Shown here: one piece after another, positions 12,801 to 20,500 of the stretch
Numbering within the stretch: position 1 is the stretch's first letter
Layout: each line of letters opens with the position of its first letter
Source: a virus
IMG/VR virus record: IMGVR_UViG_3300002835_014123
Location: 1 to 24,033 of that record
DNA length: 24,033 nucleotides
Strand: one strand, 5' to 3'
Notes under the pieces: model-generated
Database searches by the model: none
The model's input: only the letters and a program-made list of their open reading frames with translations
What the model was told of the DNA's origin: nothing
Made by a program: the position numbers and the translations under genes

Positions 12801-14732
12801 CTATCCCTCTGAGACCGGCTGAGGGGAGGTTCCAAGCTGCTGCTTGCGGGTGAGGAAGCGGAGGCCGGTGATGATGTCCTTGACGCAGTCTCCGTAGTGG
12901 TTGGCCCCGGGGCGGTCGTTCCACCGGGTACGGCCATCCTCGTCGCGCAGGAGCTCCTCGGCACAGAGCTCGGCCACGAACTCGGCATCCTGTCCGACAT
13001 CGGTCGGGAACCAGATCCGGAACCGGCGCTTCTTGAGACCCGCGATGTAGAGGGTGTCCTTGGCATCGCGGTCGTTGTAGGTGAGCTCCTTGAGGTTCCG
13101 CTGGTAGGTCGGCACCTGGTGGTAGCTCCATGCCTTCACCGAGCGCGCGGCCGCTCCTCCGAGTCCGGCCGTCGGAATGAGGCGGCGACCAGGAACGGCG
13201 AGGCAGGCCTTGTAGACATCGCTCTTGCGGAACTTCGCATCGATGAAGCCGCAGCTGATCCGGAAGGGCTTCCCGTCGGGGCCGGGCCATGTCTTGGAGT
13301 TGATGATGTCGGCGATGGAGGAGGGGTCGATTTCCTCGCCCCAGTCGATGATGGCCACGTCCTCGAGGTTATCCCCGACGGCGCCAAGCGACCACTTGGC
13401 GTAGTTCCCTCCGACGTCTGCTCCGAGCACAAGCGCACGCGGCACAAAGGGGACCACTCCACGGCGGTAGGGCTGGCAGGTGTCGCCCTCGCTGGCACCG
13501 GCGATATTGGCAAGGATGTCGGCTTCCTTGGTGGTGTTCACCTCGTTGGCAAATGGGAGGCCGAGGCGGTGGTTGTAGAATTTGGCGATGCCGTCGCCGC
13601 CTTCTTTCTTGGCGTCCAAGTAGTCGAGCACGAGGTGGCCGATCGAGGAGGCGCGGTCGCTGGAAAAGAGATCGCTGATCTGCTGGCTGATGCTGCCCGG
13701 CGAGCCGTGCGAGGTAGGCATCCACCATGCCGTCTGCATGAGGGAGCGCTTGGCCGGCTCGTCGATCCGGTGCTTGCAGGAGGAGCAGGAGAGGTAGGAC
13801 TCGTCGAGGATCCGGAGCTTGTCCCATTCCCCGAGCGGGGTGCGGCAGTGGTCGAAGACGATCTGGGAGGTGGTGATGGTGCGGCGCTGTCCCTCCGGGT
13901 AGGGCGTCGGCAGCAGGACGGTGCGGCCGGATGGGTGGCGGACCTCGAGGAGGTTCTGGAAATCCATGACGGTCTCGATCGTCTGCTCGAAGAAGGAGGG
14001 CCACTGCACGTGCCCGCACGACGGACAGCGGAAGAAATAGTGCTCTTGGTTGCCGCGCTGGTAGGCTTTATGAATCGGTCCGTTGGCAAGCTTGGGCTTG
14101 GAGAGGTTAATCTGCAGTCCGTCCTCGCTGGTCTTTCCACGGGAGGCCATCTCGCGAACGGTATTCTTTGCCCCGTGCTCTTCGATTTCATCCAGGACGC
14201 GGAGCGGTGTCTGCTTGTTGGCGTACTTGCCGGTCGAGAATGAGCCGATGAACCAAATCACCATGTCGCGGAGCCGCGCCACGTAGGTGCCGACGTCATC
14301 GTCATCTCCGGTGAAGATCGTCGGATCGATGTCGGCAAGCGACGGGATGAGGCGATCAACGATGTTCTTGGCCTCCTCACGGGTATCGATGCCGTAGAGC
14401 ACGTTGCAGGGATCGTATTTACAATGCCACCGGATGATGTTCAGCGCGGCTTCGGAGAGTCCCGCCTGCGAGGCTTTCATGGCCGTGTACTCAACAACCT
14501 GTACCCAGATCCACTCGCCACGGCCCCATGACCAGCAGGGCATCACCAGCTCCCGGGCAACCTCTTGCAGCCGGCGGGTCCATGGCGTTTTGACGGATCG
14601 GTATGGACCGGCCTCGGCAGCATCTTTTGAAACAAGCCAGACGTTGGTGTCCGCCCATTCCCAGATGCTCTCGGGAGGCAGCTCCTGGAAGGCCCGGGCG
14701 AAAGCCTCAGGCAGGATGTTGCTCTGAAACAT
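12801..14732 (-). CDS. Terminase large subunit (lambda gpA-like)
   Basis: A 643-aa packaging motor and nuclease of the gpA family. The ATPase has the deviant Walker A MKASQAGLSE (85-94, compare lambda KSARVGYSK) and Walker B PLRVLDEIEE with Asp181-Glu182. Two CxxC pairs typical of the family follow: CPSCGH (236) and CSSCKH (316). The C-terminal RNase-H-like nuclease starts at VLGADVGGNYAKW with likely metal-binding Asp439; a later GFIDAKFRKSDVY supplies another acidic site. The gene overlaps the small subunit by 26 bases. No Shine-Dalgarno site is seen. A gpA-type motor generally goes with cohesive ends or unit-length cutting at cos sites (family knowledge). Confidence 0.93.
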   Translation of the reverse strand: MFQSNILPEAFARAFQELPPESIWEWADTNVWLVSKDAAEAGPYRSVKTPWTRRLQEVARELVMPCWSWGRGEWIWVQVVEYTAMKASQAGLSEAALNIIRWHCKYDPCNVLYGIDTREEAKNIVDRLIPSLADIDPTIFTGDDDDVGTYVARLRDMVIWFIGSFSTGKYANKQTPLRVLDEIEEHGAKNTVREMASRGKTSEDGLQINLSKPKLANGPIHKAYQRGNQEHYFFRCPSCGHVQWPSFFEQTIETVMDFQNLLEVRHPSGRTVLLPTPYPEGQRRTITTSQIVFDHCRTPLGEWDKLRILDESYLSCSSCKHRIDEPAKRSLMQTAWWMPTSHGSPGSISQQISDLFSSDRASSIGHLVLDYLDAKKEGGDGIAKFYNHRLGLPFANEVNTTKEADILANIAGASEGDTCQPYRRGVVPFVPRALVLGADVGGNYAKWSLGAVGDNLEDVAIIDWGEEIDPSSIADIINSKTWPGPDGKPFRISCGFIDAKFRKSDVYKACLAVPGRRLIPTAGLGGAAARSVKAWSYHQVPTYQRNLKELTYNDRDAKDTLYIAGLKKRRFRIWFPTDVGQDAEFVAELCAEELLRDEDGRTRWNDRPGANHYGDCVKDIITGLRFLTRKQQLGTSPQPVSEG

Positions 14733-15405
14733 TGGTGAGGTTACGGAAAATGTGTTCTTCCTGAGAGCGCACCCGCTCGATCGCGGTGACGACTTTGGCT
14801 TTCAACTCCTCAGCCACATCGGGAATCTGTTCGAGCACCATGCGGACCATGTTCTCTCGCATGCTCTTGAGCATCCTGACCGCGGAAGAGGCGTCCTTCT
14901 CGACGACGTCCCGCCGGATCAGCAGGCCGCGTTGCTTGGCCGCCTCGCGCTCCGAGGCCTCGGCCTTGCGCAGCGCGTCCAGTGCCTTCTCATGTTTCTT
15001 GAGGAGTCCATCGACTTCCCCACCGAGTCGGTAGGCACGCTCTAGCTGGGAGTAGACCACCGCCACCAGGGCCCGGGCCTGCACTAAAGCAGCACCCTCG
15101 TTGAGGTTGTACTCTGACAAATCGATAGACTCGACCGGCATCACCGGCATTGGAGCTTTCGGCTCGAGATCCTTGCAGGCCTCGAGGACGGAATCGGGCA
15201 CTCGCCAGGTCTTGTGCTTTGCCCACCATTCCTTGAAAGCCAGTGGCTCGTCAAGAGGGCACGGATCCCCGACTTCCTCCCCATCGGCGAGCCACCGGCG
15301 TACCGTCCTGGTCGTGGCGCCATACCGATCGGACCACTCCTTCAGTTTCTCAGAAGGGATGCCACGGCGGAGGGGCTGGCCGCTCAACTGTAGATTTTCG
15401 ACCAT
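14707..15405 (-). CDS. Terminase small subunit (DNA-binding)
   Basis: A 232-aa protein starting MVENLQLSGQPLRRGIPSEK. Residues 18-45 form a helix-turn-helix (EKLKEWSDRYGATTRTVRRW). The segment EAVLEACK-like to RALVAVVYSQLERAYRLGGE and the following heptads make a coiled coil for oligomerisation; the C-terminus contacts the large subunit in this family. It overlaps the large subunit gene by 26 bases. Directly upstream on the coding strand lies the iteron/hairpin region, a possible recognition site. The AGGGG just before the ATG is too close to be a normal ribosome site. Confidence 0.8.
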   Translation of the reverse strand: MVENLQLSGQPLRRGIPSEKLKEWSDRYGATTRTVRRWLADGEEVGDPCPLDEPLAFKEWWAKHKTWRVPDSVLEACKDLEPKAPMPVMPVESIDLSEYNLNEGAALVQARALVAVVYSQLERAYRLGGEVDGLLKKHEKALDALRKAEASEREAAKQRGLLIRRDVVEKDASSAVRMLKSMRENMVRMVLEQIPDVAEELKAKVVTAIERVRSQEEHIFRNLTNVSEQHPA

Positions 15406-15558
15406 ACCCCTAGGGCCGTGTCAAAATGACAGGAAAAAAAGCGGCGTTCTTGTCGAGAATCTGCGTCGAGTGCGCTCAACCGACATAGTAGGGGACGGAA
15501 TAGAAAAGATTCCTTTGATTTTGAAGGAAAACGGGACGGGACGGGGAATGTGACGAGC

Positions 15559-15654
15559 GATTTCGGGAAATCCGTCAGCGACGGCGATTTCATAAAATCA
15601 GTTACTACCCTATTTCCTCCTTCACTATCCCAGTGAATCTCCAAGACTTTGGAG
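15559..15654. repeat. Cluster of four short inverted repeats
   Basis: GATTTC-GG-GAAATC (15559-15572), CCGTC-AGC-GACGG (15572-15584) and GATTT-CATA-AAATC (15586-15599) lie back to back. CTCCAA-GACT-TTGGAG (15639-15654) follows after a copy of the iteron in inverted orientation. The first and third are related in sequence, suggesting paired protein sites. Confidence 0.6.
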
Positions 15655-15821
15655 AACAATGATTTAAGAGTGGGATAGTCTTGTGGGAATGTCGTTGATA
15701 CTGGGAAAGTCGAGACGGCCGCGGCGGCTCAGGTCGTGGCCCGATGAGGCGATTGGGTGCGGAATGGGATAGTCGAGGCGGCCTATCCCGGGCCTCAGTG
15801 GGATAGTCGAGTGGGATAGTC
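15623..15821. repeat. Iteron-like TGGGATAGTC repeats
   Basis: Perfect TGGGATAGTC units start at 15671, 15765, 15799 and 15812. Variants are TGGGAATGTC (15684) and TGGGAAAGTC (15702). Inverted copies are CACTATCCCA (15623-15632) and CTATCCC (15783-15789). Several continue as CGAG. Two pairs have 13-base spacing (15671/15684 and 15799/15812). The arrangement fits an initiator- or regulator-binding array beside the helicase gene. Confidence 0.75.
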
Positions 15822-15924
15822 GCACGGACCTCGAGGAGGCCCGGACGGCCGCAATGAATCGATGGGTGAGCCAGGGCGCTCTACACGTGGAGAAGGAGCA
15901 GCGACATGATGCCGATCAATAGGA

Positions 15925-15960
15925 AGGCCCTGTGCATGGCCTAAACCTTACACAGGGCCT
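15925..15960. repeat. 10-bp inverted repeat after the helicase gene
   Basis: AGGCCCTGTG (15925-15934) pairs perfectly with CACAGGGCCT (15951-15960) around a 16-base loop. It lies just past the helicase stop codon, where it could end or protect the early transcript, but no T-run follows on the minus strand. Confidence 0.5.
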
Positions 15961-15981
15961 GTCCTTTCACTATCGGCTATC

Positions 15982-17649
15982 CTACCCCTCCACCAGCTCA
16001 ACCACAAAGCTGCGCCAGTTCTTCGATCCTCGGCGGCCGAAGCGTACCTGCCCCACCCCGTCGACGGCCCAGACCTGCCCGGCCTCGTTACCGAGGATCC
16101 TGCCCATGCTGATCCTGCTGGCCCTTGTCAGCTTCTCATCACGGCGCTCGATTTTGTCTACGAAGAGGTCGTTGGCCTCACAGAGCTCGATCACCCGATC
16201 AAACTCAAACTCGGCCGCCTTCGCTGCCTCCTCATCATGGGGGCGCTCATCATCCGACTCGGCCGCCTGGATCTTCTCCACGAGCTCGAGGGCCAGCAGG
16301 CGCACCAGCGTCTTCATGTCCTTGGTCTCATCATCACCGGCCACGACCGACTCAGAACGATCGAGGGGATCGGGAAGACCGGCCGCATGGCAGATCCCTC
16401 CAACCAGCCGGGACCAGGACTCGAAGGAGGCAAGGGAGCGCGGGCCCGCAGGCCTGCCCGATTTGTCCCAGTGCCGCACCAGCGACCAGACCGCCGAGAG
16501 GATGTCAGCCCTCACCTCGGGACGCTTCAGCCATGCATCGTTGATCACGCGGTCGAAAGTCCTGCTCGAAATGTCTACCTGCTCGGTGAAGAGCTCACAG
16601 AACAGGGTACGGCGATCGGCATCACGGTCCACGTTCGGGTGATTAGCCGAGATGTAGATGACGCTCTGCTTGGGAACCTCGAAGCCCATCTGCCCACCCA
16701 TCCGGCGGCCCTTCCACGAGGGCTGAGTCACCCACATGTCCATGGCAGGCGATGCCAACCGCCGCTTCGTATTGTCGAAGAAGAGATAGGCCTCATTAGC
16801 CAGCGCCTCGGTGTCGAGGAGCTTGCGCAGCTCATCCTCATCCTTGCCGAAGAGTATCGACGACGCTTTCCCGTACAGAGCCCAGAGGATTATCTTCACC
16901 AGGAGAGACTTGCCACTGCCCTGACGATTGGCACAGAACAAGAACATCGGGATCAGATCCTCACGCTCGAGCATCCCCAGGGTGAAGGGAGTCAGCAGCG
17001 CCGCGATGAAGACCGAGAGCGCCTGCGAGACCCCGCGCTCATCGCGGCCCGGCATCGGGAACGCGGCCGTCAGATTCGCCAGGAAGGTCACCGCCTCCTC
17101 CGCAGGCATCTCCCGGTACCTGATGTCACTCCCCATGGTCAGAATCCCCGTCTCATGGTCAAAAGAGTCCGGCTGCAGCAGATCGAGGACACCATTGGCA
17201 CGGAGAACCGGGCACGGGACCATATTCACCCGCCAGATCTCCCGCTGCTGATCCTTGAAGTGAGGCGATGCCAGGACACTCTTTGCGTGATCCTTCTTCA
17301 TCGACTCCTTGATCTTGACGAACTCCTCCCCCGACTTCTCCAGCCGGTGAAGGTACGCCAGCTTCTCCGCGTAGGTGAGGAAGGTATCGGGATCCAGCCT
17401 CTCAAGGCGATTGTGCCGCCGGTCCAGATACACGGGCAGATCCCCGCGGACATAGACACCATTTGTCGAGCAGACCTGCCCCAGCTGGCGGGCAAACTCG
17501 CTGATGTAGACATTGCGGCCCGGCAGACGGATCGGCGGCAGCGAGAGGACCGGATCATGACCGGCCGCTGGCACCTCGGGAGCCTCGGGAGCGTCGATCA
17601 CACCAGCCGCCTGCAGGACCGCATTGGTTAGGTCGGCTTGGTTACTCAC
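15982..17649 (-). CDS. P-loop replicative helicase/ATPase (SF3-like)
   Basis: A 555-aa protein. I chose the GTG at 17649 over an upstream TTG at 17664 because GGGGAGG lies 6 bases before the GTG. Motifs by residue from that start: Walker A NRQGSGKSLL (Lys about 247), Walker B YLFFDN (Asp about 292), then VIYISANHPN (Asn about 336, sensor-like) and DADRRT (Arg pair about 346-347, possible arginine finger). This order fits a superfamily-3 or P4-type phage helicase that opens the origin and works with a primase; the primase is encoded two genes upstream. The N-terminal 200 residues are of unknown fold. The GTG overlaps the preceding stop (GTGAGTAA). Last gene of the early operon. Confidence 0.8.
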   Translation of the reverse strand: MSNQADLTNAVLQAAGVIDAPEAPEVPAAGHDPVLSLPPIRLPGRNVYISEFARQLGQVCSTNGVYVRGDLPVYLDRRHNRLERLDPDTFLTYAEKLAYLHRLEKSGEEFVKIKESMKKDHAKSVLASPHFKDQQREIWRVNMVPCPVLRANGVLDLLQPDSFDHETGILTMGSDIRYREMPAEEAVTFLANLTAAFPMPGRDERGVSQALSVFIAALLTPFTLGMLEREDLIPMFLFCANRQGSGKSLLVKIILWALYGKASSILFGKDEDELRKLLDTEALANEAYLFFDNTKRRLASPAMDMWVTQPSWKGRRMGGQMGFEVPKQSVIYISANHPNVDRDADRRTLFCELFTEQVDISSRTFDRVINDAWLKRPEVRADILSAVWSLVRHWDKSGRPAGPRSLASFESWSRLVGGICHAAGLPDPLDRSESVVAGDDETKDMKTLVRLLALELVEKIQAAESDDERPHDEEAAKAAEFEFDRVIELCEANDLFVDKIERRDEKLTRASRISMGRILGNEAGQVWAVDGVGQVRFGRRGSKNWRSFVVELVEG

Positions 17650-18169
17650 TGGAAGCCTCCCCAATTGAGCCTTCGATCGCTTCTAGCTTTTTCTCAAGTT
17701 CTTCAACTTCCGCATAGTTAGCATTCCATGTCTTTGTAATTTCAAGTGCCCGGCGTGCAATCCTGCAGAGCTTCTGTTTTTCGGCTTCTAAGTGTTCCGA
17801 ATGAGCATCGGCTTCCGTAAGAGCAGCGTAGCGTTCGTCTAGCCATCCCCGCGCGTCTTTAAGCTGCTCCTTGGTCTTGTTGTGCGCCTCGCGCTCGCGG
17901 CAGAGCTCCGATCTCTGCTCATTTTCTGGATAAAGGAAGCTAATCACCGACCCGCAAGCTCGCTGCTTCAAGATTGCCTTTCCTGAGGGGGTTGGATATC
18001 CGGAAACATAAATCGGCTCAGACCCGCAGTGAGGGCATGTGTTGGGAATCACCGGTCGACTTTGGGGACGTGATCCCGTGCAGAGTTCTACGTCATGAAT
18101 CGTAATTTTTCCGGAGAATGGGTCTTTTACTTGCGCACCGCACTTTGGGCATTTCGTTTCGTCGCTCAC
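17642..18169 (-). CDS. Zinc-ribbon/coiled-coil protein
   Basis: A 175-aa protein with a GTG start preceded by GGAGG at 6 bases. CPKCG (residues 7-11) opens the chain and CPHCGSEPIYVSGYPT lies near residue 45. The latter resembles small phage zinc ribbons of the Lar type, although the partner CxxC is reduced to a single Cys (RACGS). From about residue 80 a long charged coiled coil runs to the C-terminus. It sits between primase and helicase with 4- and 8-base overlaps, so a replication or host-takeover accessory role is plausible. Base composition is somewhat more A+T-rich than its neighbours. Function unknown. Confidence 0.75.
   Translation of the reverse strand: MSDETKCPKCGAQVKDPFSGKITIHDVELCTGSRPQSRPVIPNTCPHCGSEPIYVSGYPTPSGKAILKQRACGSVISFLYPENEQRSELCREREAHNKTKEQLKDARGWLDERYAALTEADAHSEHLEAEKQKLCRIARRALEITKTWNANYAEVEELEKKLEAIEGSIGEASSE
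17656..17662 (-). promoter_or_regulatory. Ribosome-binding site fixing the helicase start
   Basis: GGGGAGG on the minus strand, 6 bases before the GTG at 17649. It lies inside the coding end of the preceding gene and inside the alternative TTG-initiated frame, so it favours the GTG start. Confidence 0.75.
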
Positions 18170-19416
18170 TTCGCACCTCCTACCATCAGATCCCCGATCT
18201 CTCGGGCAGCAGACTTGCAGACAGGTGACTGGGAAGCCACATGGGAGAGACGGCGATGGATGGCCCGCATCTCATGAGCCGGGAGATCCATCAGCTCCAG
18301 GCCACGGGAGCGCACCAGCCCCTCGAGGGTGGCGACGATGTCGCGGCGCGGGATCATCTCGCAGATCGGCCGCGGAGCGGGCTCGCGGCAGACATAGAGC
18401 AGCTTCTGGAGCTGCGGACGGGGGAATGGTAGATAGGTTTTTTTCATTGGTTTTTCAGAGTCATGCGATTGCTCCACCACGTCCTTGCCCAGGCGCAGTG
18501 AATTAGGGAGCCGTGTCAAGCGGACCCCGGAGAGAGCGCCACGATCGGCGCCGAGAGTGACGAGCCCCTTGAGGATCGCGGCCTTGTTCCGATCCCAGTC
18601 GGAGGCATTCACCGCATCCACGCGGATCAGCACGTGGATCGAGCGGCCGCCGCTCGTGTAGATGGCGGCGATCCTGAGCGGCAGCTGGACGACGGCACCC
18701 ATCCAGTCCCGGGCATCAGCCTGATCGGATTCGAGCACCAGATAGCGCCACGCCACCACGCACTCGGCGATCCGACGGGAGAGCTTCGAGGGATCCTTGC
18801 CGCGGGGATTCACACGGGCCACCCCGTCTACCGGCTGAGCCAGATACCAGACCCCGCGAGGCCCCTCCAAGGGTAGCTCCTTGACATCCGGCCAGAGCGC
18901 ATCCACTTGGGAGTACTCATTTAGGAAGATCAGCACCTTCTCCCCGCGCTCAGGATAGTACAGGGCCGATAGGAACTCATGGGTCGAGCAGCATGTCGGA
19001 TCAAGATCCGAGCGATCGGCAAGCCAGGCGGCATTCACCTTGTCCACCCAGGGAGCGGCAAAGCGGGCCAGCTTTGCGGCGTCGAAGGAGGGAGCAGGCT
19101 CCGCCGGCCGCGCGGCCGGGAGCGATCCCGGCGCATGATGCGGCGTGTAGGAGTCGGAGTCCTTCAGCAGATAGCCCGTTGAGGAAGTAACCGTGTTGAC
19201 CTTGTGCAGCAGCTCATGCTCCTTCCAGGGAGGAGAGCAGCGCTCATTGTACTCCCGCAGGATGGCAAGGGCATCCTCCTTCGAGAGAGCGAAGCCATCG
19301 ACGAGCGCCTTCGCCACGGCGAAGGTCGCCGCGTGACCATTGGCACCCGAGACGGCCGCATCCATCTTCGAGACATACTTCTGGGCCCGTTCATAAACCG
19401 AGAGCTTGGCACTCAC
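18166..19416 (-). CDS. Replication primase (AEP-like with PriCT-like N-terminus)
   Basis: A 416-aa protein with a GTG start in a GTGA overlap and GGAGG 7 bases ahead. The N-terminus (about 5-75: GHAATFAVAKALVDGFALSK, YNERCSPPWKEHELLHKV) matches the PriCT-type helical domain that usually lies C-terminal of primases. The central domain carries archaeo-eukaryotic primase-like motifs: YLVLESDQ (Glu229, Asp231) for metal binding, SGGRSIH (255-261) for the sxH motif, and VRLTRLPNSLR (298-308) for the third motif. It would lay primers for phage DNA synthesis together with the helicase downstream. No polymerase gene is seen, so host polymerase is probably used. The reversed domain order is notable. 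Confidence 0.75.
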   Translation of the reverse strand: MSAKLSVYERAQKYVSKMDAAVSGANGHAATFAVAKALVDGFALSKEDALAILREYNERCSPPWKEHELLHKVNTVTSSTGYLLKDSDSYTPHHAPGSLPAARPAEPAPSFDAAKLARFAAPWVDKVNAAWLADRSDLDPTCCSTHEFLSALYYPERGEKVLIFLNEYSQVDALWPDVKELPLEGPRGVWYLAQPVDGVARVNPRGKDPSKLSRRIAECVVAWRYLVLESDQADARDWMGAVVQLPLRIAAIYTSGGRSIHVLIRVDAVNASDWDRNKAAILKGLVTLGADRGALSGVRLTRLPNSLRLGKDVVEQSHDSEKPMKKTYLPFPRPQLQKLLYVCREPAPRPICEMIPRRDIVATLEGLVRSRGLELMDLPAHEMRAIHRRLSHVASQSPVCKSAAREIGDLMVGGAK

Positions 19417-19529
19417 AGCACGACCTCCTTGCGACCACAGCGCTCACACTCGATGATCGTTGAGCGGAAGTTCTTCGAGTGAAATGCCCAGAAATGCCCC
19501 CGGAACAGACAATGAAGCCAGCGGAACAT
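19413..19529 (-). CDS. Tiny zinc-knuckle-like protein (38 aa)
   Basis: A 38-aa frame, MFRWLHCLFRGHFWAFHSKN to a C-terminal ECERCGRKEVVL. CERCG plus the upstream HC and His residues could bind one zinc ion. GGAGG lies 9 bases before the ATG, the start is 1 base after the preceding TAG, and the stop overlaps the primase start as GTGA. This fit to the operon pattern makes it a real gene. The function is unknown. Confidence 0.7.
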   Translation of the reverse strand: MFRWLHCLFRGHFWAFHSKNFRSTIIECERCGRKEVVL

Positions 19530-19530
19530 A

Positions 19531-19842
19531 CTAGCGGCCCTCCTCATGCTGCAGCTCGAGGAGCCGGTCATAGGCGCGGGCAGCTTCTAGGAATAGCCCT
19601 ACCACCATCTTGGGAGGCTTCTCCCCTCGACGTATCGCCCCCCACACAGCAGTCCCGGCCTCTGCCAGATCCTTGGCCACCTGCTGCCACTCCGAATCCT
19701 TCAGCACCGAGGCACGGCCGTGCTCGAACCCATGCTGGAACCTCTCCATCGCATCGATCGATCCATCTCCGCGGGGGCCTAGCCACCGGATCCCTTCCGT
19801 CTTCCAGATACGCTTCCAGAGCGGGTCTTGATCGGCGCTCAT
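19531..19842 (-). CDS. Early protein of unknown function (103 aa)
   Basis: A 103-aa helical protein, MSADQDPLWKRIWKTEGIRW at the N-terminus and AARAYDRLLELQHEEGR at the C-terminus. Trp-rich at the start; no metal-binding or membrane features. It starts in an ATGA overlap with the preceding gene, with GGAGG 6 bases ahead inside the recurring GGAGGTGCCAAATGAG module. Part of the early operon; function not recognised. Confidence 0.8.
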   Translation of the reverse strand: MSADQDPLWKRIWKTEGIRWLGPRGDGSIDAMERFQHGFEHGRASVLKDSEWQQVAKDLAEAGTAVWGAIRRGEKPPKMVVGLFLEAARAYDRLLELQHEEGR

Positions 19843-20060
19843 TTGGCACCTCCAGTTCTATCGATTTGGCGCACAAGTTCTTCGGCAAGACTCACGGCAT
19901 AGGTGACCATGTGTTGCTGCAAAATCGCGTTACGAGGCTCATTCAGGGTTTCTCCTGAAAGAATTCCGGCCAGCAGGTGAGTGGCGATCCGTTCACGACG
20001 CTTCCTTGCATCTATACGGGCAGCTAATTGAGCCCCTTTGATGAGTTGATCGAATCTCAT
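19839..20060 (-). CDS. Early protein of unknown function (73 aa)
   Basis: A 73-aa basic helical protein, MRFDQLIKGAQLAARIDARK, ending RTGGAK because its last codons carry the next gene's ribosome site. The segment KRRERIATHLLAGILSGETL is amphipathic. The start follows GGGAGG by 6 bases and overlaps the preceding stop as ATGA. The function is unknown; a small DNA- or protein-binding factor is possible. Confidence 0.75.
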   Translation of the reverse strand: MRFDQLIKGAQLAARIDARKRRERIATHLLAGILSGETLNEPRNAILQQHMVTYAVSLAEELVRQIDRTGGAK

Positions 20061-20500
20061 TTTCCACCTCCCGCGAGCCAGAGCTCGTGTTGCATGTCGC
20101 CGATTTGAGCCTGCTCAACAGCCGTGATTTCCTTCATGGTTAGGAGCGGACGCTTCACCAGACCCTTCGTCAGACCGATCGCCGAGCGCACACGGCAGGC
20201 CGGGAAGCGCAGCAGCGAGCAGTAATAGTCGAGGTCCTTACCAGAGAGGAAAAGGATGAGCGACTTCACCTGCTCCGCCGTTGCGTAGTTAAGGGGATGA
20301 TTCGGGACGGTGGCCGAGTTGTACTTCCGATAGAAGCGGTACTCCCGCACCTCCGTCCCAGCGACGATACCCAGCTCCCGCAGCCGCACGTAGTCGCGCA
20401 CGGCCTTCAGGAGAACAGCAAAGGCCAGCTGCACCATATTCTCAGTCTTGTATTCGGTGGCCATGAGTGCGGAGCAGTTGTCGTAGTGGAGCGAGATCAC
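20057..20500 (-). CDS. Early protein of unknown function (147 aa)
   Basis: A 147-aa protein from a GTG that overlaps the ParB-like stop as GTGA, with GGAGG 7 bases ahead. It is helical, with EYRFYRKYNSATVPNHPLNY in the middle and LSGKDLDYYCSLLRFPACRV later, a pattern unlike any enzyme I recognise. It lies between the ParB-like gene and a small basic protein gene. No membrane or zinc features. Confident as a gene; function open. Confidence 0.8.
   Translation of the reverse strand: MISLHYDNCSALMATEYKTENMVQLAFAVLLKAVRDYVRLRELGIVAGTEVREYRFYRKYNSATVPNHPLNYATAEQVKSLILFLSGKDLDYYCSLLRFPACRVRSAIGLTKGLVKRPLLTMKEITAVEQAQIGDMQHELWLAGGGK

Larger units (their letters stand above)
15406..15981. other. 576-base non-coding control region
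   Basis: This region separates the helicase gene from the terminase genes. It contains three back-to-back small hairpins (15559-15599), a 6-bp hairpin (15639-15654), repeated TGGGATAGTC units (15623-15821) and a 10-bp inverted repeat (15925-15960). It should hold the late promoter and may contain the replication origin or the packaging site. No promoter boxes could be fixed by eye, and no credible gene longer than a few codons is present. Confidence 0.75.

Noticed and set aside
12897-14243. Long plus-strand open frame opposite the large terminase
   Set aside because: Its sequence is Gly/Val/Leu/Glu-rich without motifs, and the minus strand encodes a clear terminase with all expected motifs. 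It is a GC-driven shadow, as are those at 8059-9024, 10326-11546 and 16237-17631.
14512-14547. GRGEWIW region taken as the terminase Walker A
   Set aside because: The better match to gpA-type motors is MKASQAGLSE a few residues later, followed by a DPCNVLYGIDTREEAKN segment that aligns with the family.
15384-15659. 91-codon frame upstream of the small terminase
   Set aside because: It starts with TTG, crosses three hairpins, overlaps the terminase start and has no ribosome site at a suitable distance.
15623-15821. CRISPR-like array
   Set aside because: Units are only about 10 bases, spacing is irregular (13 to 63 bases), orientations are mixed and no cas gene is near. Iterons or operators fit better.
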